From positions 1 through 64,000 of the forward strand of contig MKVL01000009.1 of assembly GCA_001899205.1 (NCBI GenBank): 64,000 nucleotides of DNA, written 5' to 3'. Positions 17,382 through 25,344 of this stretch are shown piece by piece. A program made the position numbers and the translations under genes. The stretch comes from Mesorhizobium sp. 65-26 (GTDB taxonomy: Bacteria; Pseudomonadota; Alphaproteobacteria; Rhizobiales; Rhizobiaceae). Within the stretch, counting starts at the first letter, position 1. Each line of letters begins with the position of its first letter. Under the pieces are notes generated by a model. That model was not told the origin of the DNA. It saw only the letters and a list, made by a program, of their open reading frames with translations, and made no database searches.

Positions 17382-17397
17382 CCGGGCGCAAGCCCGG
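17382..17397 (+). other. GNRA-capped hairpin between the PhyH and transporter genes
   Basis: CCGGGC, loop GCAA, GCCCGG form a perfect 6-bp hairpin 10 bases after the PhyH stop. No T-run follows, so it is more likely an mRNA-stability or partial attenuation element inside the operon than a full terminator. Confidence 0.4.
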
Positions 17398-17506
17398 CCT
17401 TGAGGACTTCGATCCCGACTTGGGCCCAGGCCAGGGATCGATGAGGAGATGAAGAACAGCGACGGGACGGCTGCAGCCGTCGCGCCGCCGTCCAGGGAGG
17501 AATGAG

Positions 17507-18529
17507 ATGGCCGATACGGTCAGGAGCGGCGCACGCGCGGCAGCCGCAGGCCGGTTTGAATTGTCGCGACTCTTGCGGGTCCGTGAGGCTGGCGTGTTCA
17601 TCGCGCTGGTCGTGATCTGCTTGTTCCTGACCTTCGCGACCGACGCCTTCCTCACATCAGTCAACCTGCTCAACATCGGCCGCCAGGTCTCGCTGCTCGG
17701 GATCATGGCTGTCGGCATGACGTTCGTGCTGATCTCCGGCGAGGTGGATCTTTCCGTCGGATCGACCTACGCCTTTTCCGGACTTGCCACCGGCATGCTG
17801 ATCATCGCCGGCTGGGGACTGCTGCCGGCGCTTGGCGTCGGTCTCTTCGCCGGCGTGGTCATAGGCGTCGTCAACGGCATCCTGTCCACCTATGGCCGCC
17901 TGCCCTCGCTCATCGCGACACTCGGCATGCTCAGCATCGTTCGCGGCGCCGCGCTCATCCTGACCAACGGCCAGCCCGTCACCGTCAACCTGCGCAACGG
18001 CGCGCAGCCGAGCGTGCTCGACACCTTCAACTTCATGGGTCAGGGCTACCTGTTCGGCATCATTCCGATGCAGCTCGTGTTCTTCGCCGTCATCGCCGTG
18101 CTGGCGTGGCTGGTGCTGTCCTATTCGAACTTCGGCTTCCGCGTTTATGCCGTAGGCGGCAGCGCAAAGGCGGCGCGCGTGTCCGGCATCTCGGTCAACA
18201 CCGTGAAGATCTGGGCCTTCGTGCTGATGGGACTGCTTGCCGCCTTCGCCGGCATCCTCAGCCTTGCCTTCCTGCCCAGCGGACAGGCCGGCCGCACGGG
18301 CCTCGGGCTGGAGCTCGACGTTATCGCCGCGACCATCGTCGGCGGCGCCTCGCTGTCGGGCGGTGAAGGCACCATCCTTGGAACCATACTCGGCGTGCTG
18401 ATCATCGGCGTGATGCGCAATGGCCTCGTGCTGATGGGCGTATCGCCCTTCGTGCAGGAGCTGATGATCGGCCTCGTCATCATCATCGCCGTCGGCATCG
18501 ACAAATGGACCACGCGCCGCACGGCGTAG
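17507..18529 (+). CDS. Ribose-type ABC transporter permease (RbsC family)
   Basis: A 340-residue inner-membrane permease with about nine to ten hydrophobic spans. Family signs are VDLSVGSTYAFSGLATG near residue 80, KAARVSGISVNTVKIWAF (EAA-like loop), and GGASLSGGEGTILGTILGV in the C-terminal third. A GGGAGGAATGAG ribosome site precedes ATG 17507. It works with the binding protein and dual ATPase downstream. Confidence 0.92.
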   Translation: MADTVRSGARAAAAGRFELSRLLRVREAGVFIALVVICLFLTFATDAFLTSVNLLNIGRQVSLLGIMAVGMTFVLISGEVDLSVGSTYAFSGLATGMLIIAGWGLLPALGVGLFAGVVIGVVNGILSTYGRLPSLIATLGMLSIVRGAALILTNGQPVTVNLRNGAQPSVLDTFNFMGQGYLFGIIPMQLVFFAVIAVLAWLVLSYSNFGFRVYAVGGSAKAARVSGISVNTVKIWAFVLMGLLAAFAGILSLAFLPSGQAGRTGLGLELDVIAATIVGGASLSGGEGTILGTILGVLIIGVMRNGLVLMGVSPFVQELMIGLVIIIAVGIDKWTTRRTA

Positions 18530-18531
18530 AG

Positions 18532-18642
18532 CCGGACACGGATTTCAGGCCGCGTCAGGCTGAAATCTGAATCCGGTTCCAGATCAGAGAGATAGCGCAT
18601 GATGTCGTCCGAAAATCGCAGCCCATTTTTCGACATCGTGTT
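18532..18642. repeat. Two intergenic palindromes between permease and binding-protein genes
   Basis: The first is GATTTCAG (18541-18548) facing CTGAAATC (18560-18567), extended by CCGGA and TCCGG at the outer ends. The second has GATGTCG facing CGACATC around CGAAAATCG...TTTTT (about 18600-18638). Such elements inside operons often stabilise the upstream message and raise binding-protein expression relative to the permease. The second belongs to the family seen at 1.36 kb. Confidence 0.55.
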
Positions 18643-18674
18643 CTAGGCAATCAAGCCAAAAGGGAGGACTATCC

Positions 18675-19643
18675 ATGAAAATCAGACACGTCATTCTCGC
18701 CGCGGCGCTCAGCCTGCTGCCCGCGCTCGCGCATGCCGAGGCCAAGCTCGCCGACTTCTCGCTCGCCGATCGCATCAAGGCCAAGATCGCCGCCGGCCAG
18801 CCGCTCGACATCTACGTTTCCTACCATGACGTCTCGAACGAGTTCGCGCCCTTCATGAAGGCCGGCGTCCAGCGCGCCGCCACCTCGGACAAGGTCAACG
18901 CGCAATTCATCGGCCCGGTCGGCGCCGACGCCGACGGCCAGATCAGCGAGATCGAGACGCTGATGAGCAAGATGGATGGCCTGGCGATTTCGTCGGTGTC
19001 GACCGACGCCCTGGCGCCGCTGATCGACAAGGTCATCGCCGCCGGCATCCCCGTCGTCACCTTCAACACTGACAATCCCGAAAGCAAGCGCCTGGCCTTC
19101 GCCGGCCAGGATCTCGTGCAGTCGGGCCGCGAGGCCGGCAAGCTGATGGCCAAGGTTCTCGGCGGCAAGGGCAAGGTGATGATCACCACCATCGACGCCG
19201 CCGCCCAGTGGTCGCTCGATCGTGAGAAGGGCGCGCGCGAGGCGCTGAAGGCCGAGCCCGGCATCGAGGTGGTCAGCACGCTGAACACCGGAACCGACCC
19301 GCAGAAGATCTATTCGGCGATCGAGAACGCCATGCTGGCGAATCCCGCGATCACCGGTGTCCTGTCGCTGGAATGCTGCTCCACCCCCGCCGCCGGTACC
19401 TGGGTCGAGCGCAACAAGGCCGCCGACAAGGTGAAGGTGGTCGGTTTCGACCTGCTCGACCAGACCGTGCAGCTCGTGCAGAGCGGCGACGTGCAGGCCA
19501 CGATCGACCAGGCTCCGGAAAAGCAGGGCTTCGCCGCGGTCGACCTCCTCGTCCAGTTCCTGAAGGGCCAGACGATCGAGAACCTCGACACCGGCGTCGG
19601 CGTCTACACCAAGGAAAACATCGCCGAGGTGGCCAAGAAGTAA
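18675..19643 (+). CDS. Ribose-type periplasmic sugar-binding protein (RbsB family)
   Basis: A 322-residue exported protein with a signal peptide (MKIRHVILAAALSLLPALAHA). The LacI/RbsB-type fold shows in the IYVSYHDVSNEF start, the ISSVSTDALAPLIDKVIAAGIPVVTFNTD segment (quoted in parts as SSVSTDALAP and GIPVVTFNTD) and DQAPEKQGFAAVD. A strong AGGGAGGA site precedes the ATG. Ribose, another pentose or a nucleoside-like compound could be the ligand. Confidence 0.91.
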   Translation: MKIRHVILAAALSLLPALAHAEAKLADFSLADRIKAKIAAGQPLDIYVSYHDVSNEFAPFMKAGVQRAATSDKVNAQFIGPVGADADGQISEIETLMSKMDGLAISSVSTDALAPLIDKVIAAGIPVVTFNTDNPESKRLAFAGQDLVQSGREAGKLMAKVLGGKGKVMITTIDAAAQWSLDREKGAREALKAEPGIEVVSTLNTGTDPQKIYSAIENAMLANPAITGVLSLECCSTPAAGTWVERNKAADKVKVVGFDLLDQTVQLVQSGDVQATIDQAPEKQGFAAVDLLVQFLKGQTIENLDTGVGVYTKENIAEVAKK

Positions 19644-19702
19644 CAATGCCAGCGTGACGGGCTGGCGGGCCGTACGCCCCGCCTGCCCGTCGAGCCAGCG
19701 CG

Positions 19703-21214
19703 ATGACGGCCTCCCCCGCAAACATCGTCGAGATCGCCGGAGTAACCAAGCGGTTCCCCGGCGTGCTCGCGCTTGATCGTATTTCCGTCGGCTTCCGGGC
19801 CGGTGAGGTTCACGCAGTGATCGGCGAGAACGGCGCCGGCAAGTCGACCCTGATGAACATCCTGGCCGGGGACCTGCGCCCCGACGGCGGCAGGCTGCTG
19901 GTCGACGGCAAGGAGGTGAAGCTCGCCTCCCCGCTCGACAGCCGCGCCCAGGGTATCACCGTCGTCTACCAGGAGCTTGCGCTCTGCCCGACGATGAGCG
20001 TGGCCGACAATATCATGATGTCGGACATGGCGGCGCGATCGGTCGTCTCGCTGCTGCCGCGCGACATGATGCGGCGCGAGGCGCGCGCCGCCCTCACCCG
20101 CCTCGGCATGGGCGGCCTCGATCCGGACACCAAGGTCGGCCGCCTCTCGGTCGCCGAGATGCAACTGGTCGAGATCGCCGGCGCCGTCCGCCAGAATGCC
20201 CGCGTGCTCGTGCTGGACGAACCCAATTCGGCGCTGTCCAAGCGCGAGAGCGAGAGGCTGTTCGAGGTCGTCAAGCAGCTGCGAGCCGAAGGCGTGACCA
20301 TCATCTACGTATCGCACCATCTGCGCGAGGTGCTGGACATCGCCGATCGCGTCACGGTGATGCGAGACGGCCGCACGATCGTGACGATGGACAATGAGGG
20401 CCTGTCGGAAGACCAGCTCATCCGGGCGATGGTCGGCCGCGATCTTGGCGCCGCCCTGCAATGGTCGCTTCAGGTCGAACCCAGGCCTGAAGGCGAGGAC
20501 TCCGTGCTGACGGTCGAGAACCTCGAAGCGGCGGGACTGGAAGACGTCAGCTTCAGCGTGCGCGCCGGCGAGATTCTCGGCATCGGCGGACTTCCCGACT
20601 CCGGCAAGGACGGGCTTGGCGACGCGCTTTTTGGGCTCAGCGCCCGGCGTGGCAAGGTCACCATCGACGGCAAGGAACTGCGCGGCGCCGATCCTCTCGC
20701 CGCCATACGCCTCGGCATGTCCTTCGTTCCCGCCGACCGGCGCGGCGCCGGCGGTCTCCTGCGGATGAGCGTGGCCGACAATGTCGTCTCCGCCTCGCTG
20801 CCGCGCTTTTCGCTGGCCGGCTTCGTACGGCGTGGCGCGGTCAGGCGGGAGGCCCGCGCCCAGGTCGCGCGGCTCGATGCGCGGATTTCACATCTCGGCC
20901 AGAAACTGGGAACGCTTTCGGGCGGCAACCAGCAGAAGATCATCCTCGGTCGCAGCCTCGTCACCAACCCGCGCGTGCTGGTGCTGCACGAGCCGACGCG
21001 TGGCATCGACGTCGGCGCCAAGGCGGAAATCTATTCGATCCTGCGCGGCATCGCCGGCGAGGGCATGGCGATCGTCATGATCTCCTCGGAGATACCGGAG
21101 TTGATCATGAACGCCGAACGTGTGCTTGTGCTGCGCGACGGCCGCCTGTCGGGCGAGCTCACCGGCCAGTCGATCAACGAGACAGCGATCCTCGCACGCG
21201 CCATGACATCCTGA
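19703..21214 (+). CDS. Ribose-type dual ABC ATPase (RbsA/XylG family)
   Basis: A 503-residue protein with two ABC domains. Domain 1 has Walker A GENGAGKST (residues 41-49) and the LDEPNSAL Walker B. Domain 2 has a degenerate Walker A (LPDSGKDGLGD), the signature LSGGNQQK and LHEPTRGIDVGAK. The Walker B Asp of domain 2 is His here. Asymmetry of the second site is usual in this family, but the His is worth noting. It starts 59 bases after the binding-protein gene. Confidence 0.92.
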   Translation: MTASPANIVEIAGVTKRFPGVLALDRISVGFRAGEVHAVIGENGAGKSTLMNILAGDLRPDGGRLLVDGKEVKLASPLDSRAQGITVVYQELALCPTMSVADNIMMSDMAARSVVSLLPRDMMRREARAALTRLGMGGLDPDTKVGRLSVAEMQLVEIAGAVRQNARVLVLDEPNSALSKRESERLFEVVKQLRAEGVTIIYVSHHLREVLDIADRVTVMRDGRTIVTMDNEGLSEDQLIRAMVGRDLGAALQWSLQVEPRPEGEDSVLTVENLEAAGLEDVSFSVRAGEILGIGGLPDSGKDGLGDALFGLSARRGKVTIDGKELRGADPLAAIRLGMSFVPADRRGAGGLLRMSVADNVVSASLPRFSLAGFVRRGAVRREARAQVARLDARISHLGQKLGTLSGGNQQKIILGRSLVTNPRVLVLHEPTRGIDVGAKAEIYSILRGIAGEGMAIVMISSEIPELIMNAERVLVLRDGRLSGELTGQSINETAILARAMTS

Positions 21215-21228
21215 AAACGGGAATGCGG

Positions 21229-22179
21229 ATGACCAAGCCAAAGATAACCATCGTCGGCAGTTTCGCGGTCGGGCTGACCATGCGGGCGCCCAAGCTGCCC
21301 ATTTTCGGCGAAACCATGCTCGGTACCGATTTCGACATGGGTCCCGGCGGCAAGGGCTCGAACCAGGCCGTCGCGACGGCGCGGCTGGGCGCGGCCTCGT
21401 CGCTGCTCGCCATCCTCGGCACCGACAAGCTCGCCAGCATCGCCACCGACCTCTATGCGGCGGAAGGCGTCGACACCGCCCTCGTCACCACGCGCACGGA
21501 GCGCGCGACGGGCGTCGGCTTCATCATCCTCAACGACAAGGGCGAGAACTTCATCATCCTCGACATGGGTGCCAACGAGCTCATGGACGCGGCGACGGTG
21601 GACACGGCAGAAGCGCGCATCGCCGAAAGCGATGTCGTCATGACCGTGCTGGAGGTGCCGACGGCGGCCGCAACCCGGGCGATGGAACTTGGTCGCAAGC
21701 ATGGCGCGCGGACGATCCTCAACCCGGCGCCGGCGCGCCAGTTGCCGGACACGATCTTCGCCTCGGTCGACTACCTCACGCCGAACGAAAGCGAGCTGCG
21801 CATCCTGCTCGGCCTGCCGGCCGATGATCCCCGGTCATCGCGCGAACTCGCAAGGGAGCTGCGGCGGCGCGGCGTGCGTAATGTCGTCGTCACGCTCGGC
21901 CGCAGCGGCGCGCTGATCCTGACCGACGAGCTCGACGTCATGGTGCCGGCGGTGCCGGTCGAGGTCACCGACACGACCGGCGCCGGCGACGCCTTCAATT
22001 CGGGCTTCGCGATCGCGCTGGCCGAGGGCCGCGACATCGTCGAGGCCGTGCGTTTCGGCGTCGTCTGCGGCGCGATCGCCTGCACCAGGCTTGGCGTCAT
22101 CCCCGGCCTGCCCCAGCGCGCCCAGGCTGACGCGCTCTATGCAGAAGCCATGAAAACCGTATGGAAGGAGCACCCGTGA
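21229..22179 (+). CDS. rbsK: PfkB-family sugar kinase (ribokinase type)
   Basis: A 316-residue carbohydrate kinase. The N-terminal GPGGKGSNQAVATARLGA matches the ribokinase substrate-binding signature, and the C-terminal DTTGAGDAFNSGF holds the catalytic Asp and anion hole. ATG 21229 is preferred to the ATG six bases earlier because GGGA (21219-21222) is then properly spaced. D-ribose phosphorylation is the default guess from its neighbours. Its stop overlaps the rbsD start (GTGA). Confidence 0.88.
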   Translation: MTKPKITIVGSFAVGLTMRAPKLPIFGETMLGTDFDMGPGGKGSNQAVATARLGAASSLLAILGTDKLASIATDLYAAEGVDTALVTTRTERATGVGFIILNDKGENFIILDMGANELMDAATVDTAEARIAESDVVMTVLEVPTAAATRAMELGRKHGARTILNPAPARQLPDTIFASVDYLTPNESELRILLGLPADDPRSSRELARELRRRGVRNVVVTLGRSGALILTDELDVMVPAVPVEVTDTTGAGDAFNSGFAIALAEGRDIVEAVRFGVVCGAIACTRLGVIPGLPQRAQADALYAEAMKTVWKEHP

Positions 22180-22637
22180 ACCGCAACCGACTGCTGAACG
22201 CCGAACTCGCTCACGCCATTGCCTCCATGGGGCACGGCGATTTGATGATCATCTGCGACGCGGGTTTTCCCATTCCGTCGAGCGCATGGCGCATCGACCT
22301 CGCCATCACGCCGGACGTTCCCGATCTGGAGACCGTGCTGACGCCGATTGCGGCCAACCTGATCGCCGAACGCGTCGCCTACGCCGACACGCTGCCGGTG
22401 CACAACGCGCCGCTGCTGGAGAAGGTGAAGCGCCTGTTCCCGGACGCCGACCATGAAACCGTCAAGCACGAGACCATTCTGGGCGAGATGGCGGCCAAGG
22501 CCAAGGTGATCGTGCGCACCGGCGCCTTCGACCCCTGGGGCAACATCCTGCTCTATTCCGGCGTCGACGTTCCGGCGTGGTTCTCCAAGCCCGGCGTCGT
22601 CGCGCCCGACTACTACGCCAAGAAGCTCAAGGGCTGA
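22176..22637 (+). CDS. rbsD: RbsD/FucU-family sugar mutarotase, C-terminally extended
   Basis: RbsD converts ribopyranose forms to those used by ribokinase. GTG 22176 is the start: GGAAGGAG sits five bases upstream, and it overlaps the kinase stop by 4 bases. The 153-residue protein has the catalytic His region (IASMGHGDLMIICDAGFPIP). The usual YxN near the C-terminus reads WGN (DPWGNILLYSG), and about 20 residues (DVPAWFSKPGVVAPD and onward) extend past the normal end. The substrate may therefore differ from ribose. Confidence 0.86.
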   Translation: MNRNRLLNAELAHAIASMGHGDLMIICDAGFPIPSSAWRIDLAITPDVPDLETVLTPIAANLIAERVAYADTLPVHNAPLLEKVKRLFPDADHETVKHETILGEMAAKAKVIVRTGAFDPWGNILLYSGVDVPAWFSKPGVVAPDYYAKKLKG

Positions 22638-22639
22638 GC

Positions 22640-23470
22640 GTGCCGAGGATCTTCGATTTCGGCGGCCGCGAGGTTGAGCGAAGCATCACCGTCGCCGGTC
22701 TGCGCGCCTTGCGGCAGGCCGGGCAGCGTGTCGCCCAGGTCACGGCCGAAACGGCTGACGAGGCGTCGGCCGCCGAAGCCGCCGGCGTCGAGATGGTGGT
22801 CTGCCGGGCCGCCAACGTCGCCCGCGTCCGCGAGGGATCGCGCCGCGTCTTCGTGACGGCCGCGCTCGGCTTCGCCGACGCGGTGACCGGCGACGAGGTC
22901 CTGCGCACCGCTTTTTCGGCAATTATGTCTGGCGCGGACGCGGTCATCACCGGACGCGGCTTCGATACGGTTCGCATGCTGGCCAATGAACGGATACCGG
23001 TCATGGGCCATCTCGGTTTCGTGCCGCGCAAATCGACCTGGGTCGGGAGCATCCGGGCCGTCGGCAAGACGACGGCCGAGGCGGTCGAGCTCTGGGACCA
23101 GTTCCGGCGGCTGGAGGATGCCGGCGCCTTCGCGGTCGAGTGCGAGATCATACCGGCTGATCTGATGGCGGAAATCCACCGCCGCACCGCGCTGGTCACG
23201 GTGTCGCTCGGCTCGGGCGCCGAGGCGGACGTCATCTTCCTGTTCACGTCGGACATCTGCGGCGAGTCGGCCCGCCTCCCCCGCCACGCGCGGGCCTGGG
23301 GCAATCTGGCTGCCCTGCACAAGCAGGTGCGTGATGCCCGGACCGACGCGCTCTCCGCGTTCCGCGGGGAAGTCGACGGCGGCAGCTATCCCGGCAAAGC
23401 CGAGACGTCGGCCATAGCGGAGGAAGAGCTGGAAAGGTTCCGGGCCTTCCTGGATTCGTCGAAGCAGTGA
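22640..23470 (+). CDS. PanB-like (ketopantoate hydroxymethyltransferase fold) protein
   Basis: A 276-residue TIM-barrel protein from GTG 22640, 2 bases after rbsD. The PanB-like core is clear: IPVMGHLGF (residues 119-127) and an EC motif with Glu167 at the place of the PanB catalytic Glu. However, the GDS motif that carries a metal Asp in true PanB is replaced by CRAAN (residues 55-59). It is therefore probably not making ketopantoate. As the last gene of the ribose-type operon it may cleave or form a carbon-carbon bond in a sugar-derived acid. Confidence 0.75.
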   Translation: MPRIFDFGGREVERSITVAGLRALRQAGQRVAQVTAETADEASAAEAAGVEMVVCRAANVARVREGSRRVFVTAALGFADAVTGDEVLRTAFSAIMSGADAVITGRGFDTVRMLANERIPVMGHLGFVPRKSTWVGSIRAVGKTTAEAVELWDQFRRLEDAGAFAVECEIIPADLMAEIHRRTALVTVSLGSGAEADVIFLFTSDICGESARLPRHARAWGNLAALHKQVRDARTDALSAFRGEVDGGSYPGKAETSAIAEEELERFRAFLDSSKQ

Positions 23471-23489
23471 TCGGCTGGCGCGTTCGCGC

Positions 23490-23507
23490 CCGGCCTTGCA
23501 AGGCCGG
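23490..23507 (+). terminator. Palindromic hairpin after the PanB-like gene
   Basis: A perfect 18-base palindrome (CCGGCCTTGCAAGGCCGG) lies 20 bases after the stop. It lacks a following T-run but separates the ribose-type operon from the next promoter. Confidence 0.4.
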
Positions 23508-23522
23508 CGGGTGATTTCCCGC

Positions 23523-23557
23523 TTGACTGGACGATCGCAGGCACTAGGCTAAGCAGA
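23523..23557 (+). promoter_or_regulatory. Candidate promoter of the amide operon
   Basis: TTGACT (23523-23528) and TAGGCT (23545-23550) are 16 bases apart, a plausible housekeeping-sigma promoter. The predicted start near 23557 lies just before two small hairpins and an attenuator-like structure. Confidence 0.45.
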
Positions 23558-23561
23558 AATA

Positions 23562-23640
23562 CCGGCCTCGTTCGCCGGACGGCAAGAATGCCTCGTATGC
23601 CACGCCCACCCGGCGGCGGCTGCGGGGCATTGTCATTTTT
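23562..23640 (+). promoter_or_regulatory. Attenuator leader before amiC, candidate ANTAR (AmiR) target
   Basis: Two short hairpins stand side by side: CCGGC/GCCGG (23562-23578, loop of 7) and GGCA/TGCC (23581-23592, loop AGAA). A larger hairpin then pairs AATGCCTCG (23587-23595) with CGGGGCATT (23623-23631), with further pairing inside, followed by TGTCATTTTT. The second small hairpin shares bases with the 5' arm of the terminator-like hairpin, so they exclude each other, as in ANTAR antitermination. The loops do not match the usual hexaloop consensus exactly. Confidence 0.5.
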
Positions 23641-23650
23641 GGGGCTTTGT

Positions 23651-24745
23651 TTGAAACGGCGCGTCGAAGTCGGCATCCTCTATTCCCGCTCGGGGAGCTA
23701 TCAGCTCGTCTCCGACGCATGCCGGACAGGCGCGATGCGCGCGATCGCCGACGTCAATGCCGATCGCGCGCATCCGATCGAGATCGTGCCGATCGAGCGC
23801 GACCCGCAAAGCAATGCCGATCGCTACGCGACGCTTTGCGAAGACATCTTCCGGACCAGCAGCGCGCGCCATGTGGTCGGCTGCGTCACCTCCTGGAGCC
23901 GCAAGGAGACGATCCCCGTCCTGGAAAAGGCCGGCGGCATGCTCTGGTATGCCTGCCCCTACGAGGGCTTCGAGGCCAACGAGCATGTCGTCTACATGCA
24001 CGCCTGCCCCAACCAGCATCTCGTGCCCCTGATGGCCCATGTCGTGCCGCGTTTCGGCGCCAACGGCTTCCTGCTGGGCTCGAACTACATCTGGGGCTGG
24101 GAAATGAACCGCGTGGCGCGCGACCTGATCGCCGACGCCGGCGGCAAGGTGCTCGGCGAGCGCTATCTGCGCATCGGCGAGACCGACGTGTCGCGCCTGA
24201 TCGAGGAAATCCGCGCCACGCGCCCGAACTTCATCCTCAACAATCTGATCGGCACCTCCTCCTACGCCTTCCTGGCCGCATACAAGGAACTGGGCCGCGA
24301 GGATCCGGGCTTCAGCCCGGAGAGCTGCCCGGTCATCTCCTGCAACCTCACGGAGGGTGAGCTCCCGGCGATCGGCGAGACCGGCCGGGGCCATCTGTCC
24401 GTCGGCCCCTACTTCGCGCCGCGACCGGCCGCCTTCGCCTCGTCCTTCGAGGCATCCGCCTACGCCTCCGTGCAGGTGATGGCCGACGTGCTTTCGCGTG
24501 ATCCCGACGCCGACCTCGCCACGTTTTCGCGGGCGTTCGCCGAACGCCGCTTCTCGACCCGCCTCGGCCCGATCGCCATCGATCCGCATTCGCAGCACGC
24601 GACGCTGCCCGTCATCATCGGGCGTATCGCCGACGGCATGTTCGAGGTGGTCAGCCGCGAGGAAGAAGTCGCGCCGGATCCGTATCTGTCGCGCTACGAC
24701 CCCGCAAAGACGTTCGGCCGGCCGCGCCTGAGGGTGGTCTCGTGA
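23651..24745 (+). CDS. amiC: AmiC-type amide-sensing regulator (periplasmic-binding-protein fold)
   Basis: A cytoplasmic amide sensor that in Pseudomonas holds AmiR inactive until an amide binds. The Peripla_BP fold is seen in VEVGILYSRSGSYQ at the N-terminus, VGCVTSWSRKETIPVLE and LNNLIGTSSYAF. No signal peptide is present, as expected. I place the start at TTG 23651 (364 residues) because GGGG (23641-23644) is well spaced and the start then falls after the attenuator. ATG 23588 in the same frame would lie inside the terminator stem. The stop overlaps amiR by 4 bases. Confidence 0.82.
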   Translation: MKRRVEVGILYSRSGSYQLVSDACRTGAMRAIADVNADRAHPIEIVPIERDPQSNADRYATLCEDIFRTSSARHVVGCVTSWSRKETIPVLEKAGGMLWYACPYEGFEANEHVVYMHACPNQHLVPLMAHVVPRFGANGFLLGSNYIWGWEMNRVARDLIADAGGKVLGERYLRIGETDVSRLIEEIRATRPNFILNNLIGTSSYAFLAAYKELGREDPGFSPESCPVISCNLTEGELPAIGETGRGHLSVGPYFAPRPAAFASSFEASAYASVQVMADVLSRDPDADLATFSRAFAERRFSTRLGPIAIDPHSQHATLPVIIGRIADGMFEVVSREEEVAPDPYLSRYDPAKTFGRPRLRVVS

Positions 24746-25344
24746 GCCGGGCCTCGCGCATTCCCAATCTAGGCGGCGCCAAGGCGTTCGTGCTGCATCG
24801 TCCGCACCCGACCGTGCAGGCGATGACCCGGCAATTGTCGGCGATCGGCCTCGACACGGTGGATTGCTGGCCGGAATTGCCGGCGGAAGCGCTCGCCGCC
24901 GACTTCGTCTTCTTCGACGCCGATCTGGGCTTCGACGAGCAGTTTCCGTGGAAGCCCGGCGAGGCGCCGATGCCTCTTGTGGCGCTGATCGGCTCCGAGG
25001 CGCCCGGCCGCATCGAATGGGCGCTGTCGCACAAGGCCGACGCGCAACTGCTGAAGCCGGTCGGCAATGCCGGCGTCTACAGCGCCCTGCTGATCGCAAG
25101 GCAGAGCTTCGAGGCCCGTAAGCACCTCGCCGCCGAGATCGCCTCCCTGCGCCAGCGCGTGGCCGAGCGCCAGACCATCGTGCGCGCGGTCGAGGCCCTG
25201 TCGAAGGGCGCGGGCGAAGGACGCGCCTACGGACAACTGCGTTCGCTGGCGATGAGCTGGCAGATCAGCGTCGAGGAAGCGGCGCGGCGCATCGTGGCAA
25301 TGACGGACGAAGAAGGCGGCAATGACCACTCCCATAGCGCCTGA
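24742..25344 (+). CDS. amiR: AmiR-type antiterminator with C-terminal ANTAR domain
   Basis: A 200-residue RNA-binding regulator from GTG 24742. The N-terminal part is a degenerate receiver-like domain (FVFFDADLGFDEQ). It continues into a coiled coil (AAEIASLRQRVAERQ) and the ANTAR three-helix domain, with AYGQLRSLAMSWQ and VEEAARRIV. AmiR binds tandem hairpins in nascent RNA to prevent termination. It is co-transcribed with its sensor amiC and overlaps the next permease gene by 23 bases. Confidence 0.86.
   Translation: MSRASRIPNLGGAKAFVLHRPHPTVQAMTRQLSAIGLDTVDCWPELPAEALAADFVFFDADLGFDEQFPWKPGEAPMPLVALIGSEAPGRIEWALSHKADAQLLKPVGNAGVYSALLIARQSFEARKHLAAEIASLRQRVAERQTIVRAVEALSKGAGEGRAYGQLRSLAMSWQISVEEAARRIVAMTDEEGGNDHSHSA

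Noticed and set aside
23588-23650. ATG 23588 as the amiC start
   Set aside because: The added residues (Pro/Gly/Cys-rich) do not resemble AmiC, and this start would lie inside the attenuator stem. TTG 23651 has a better-placed GGGG. It remains possible.
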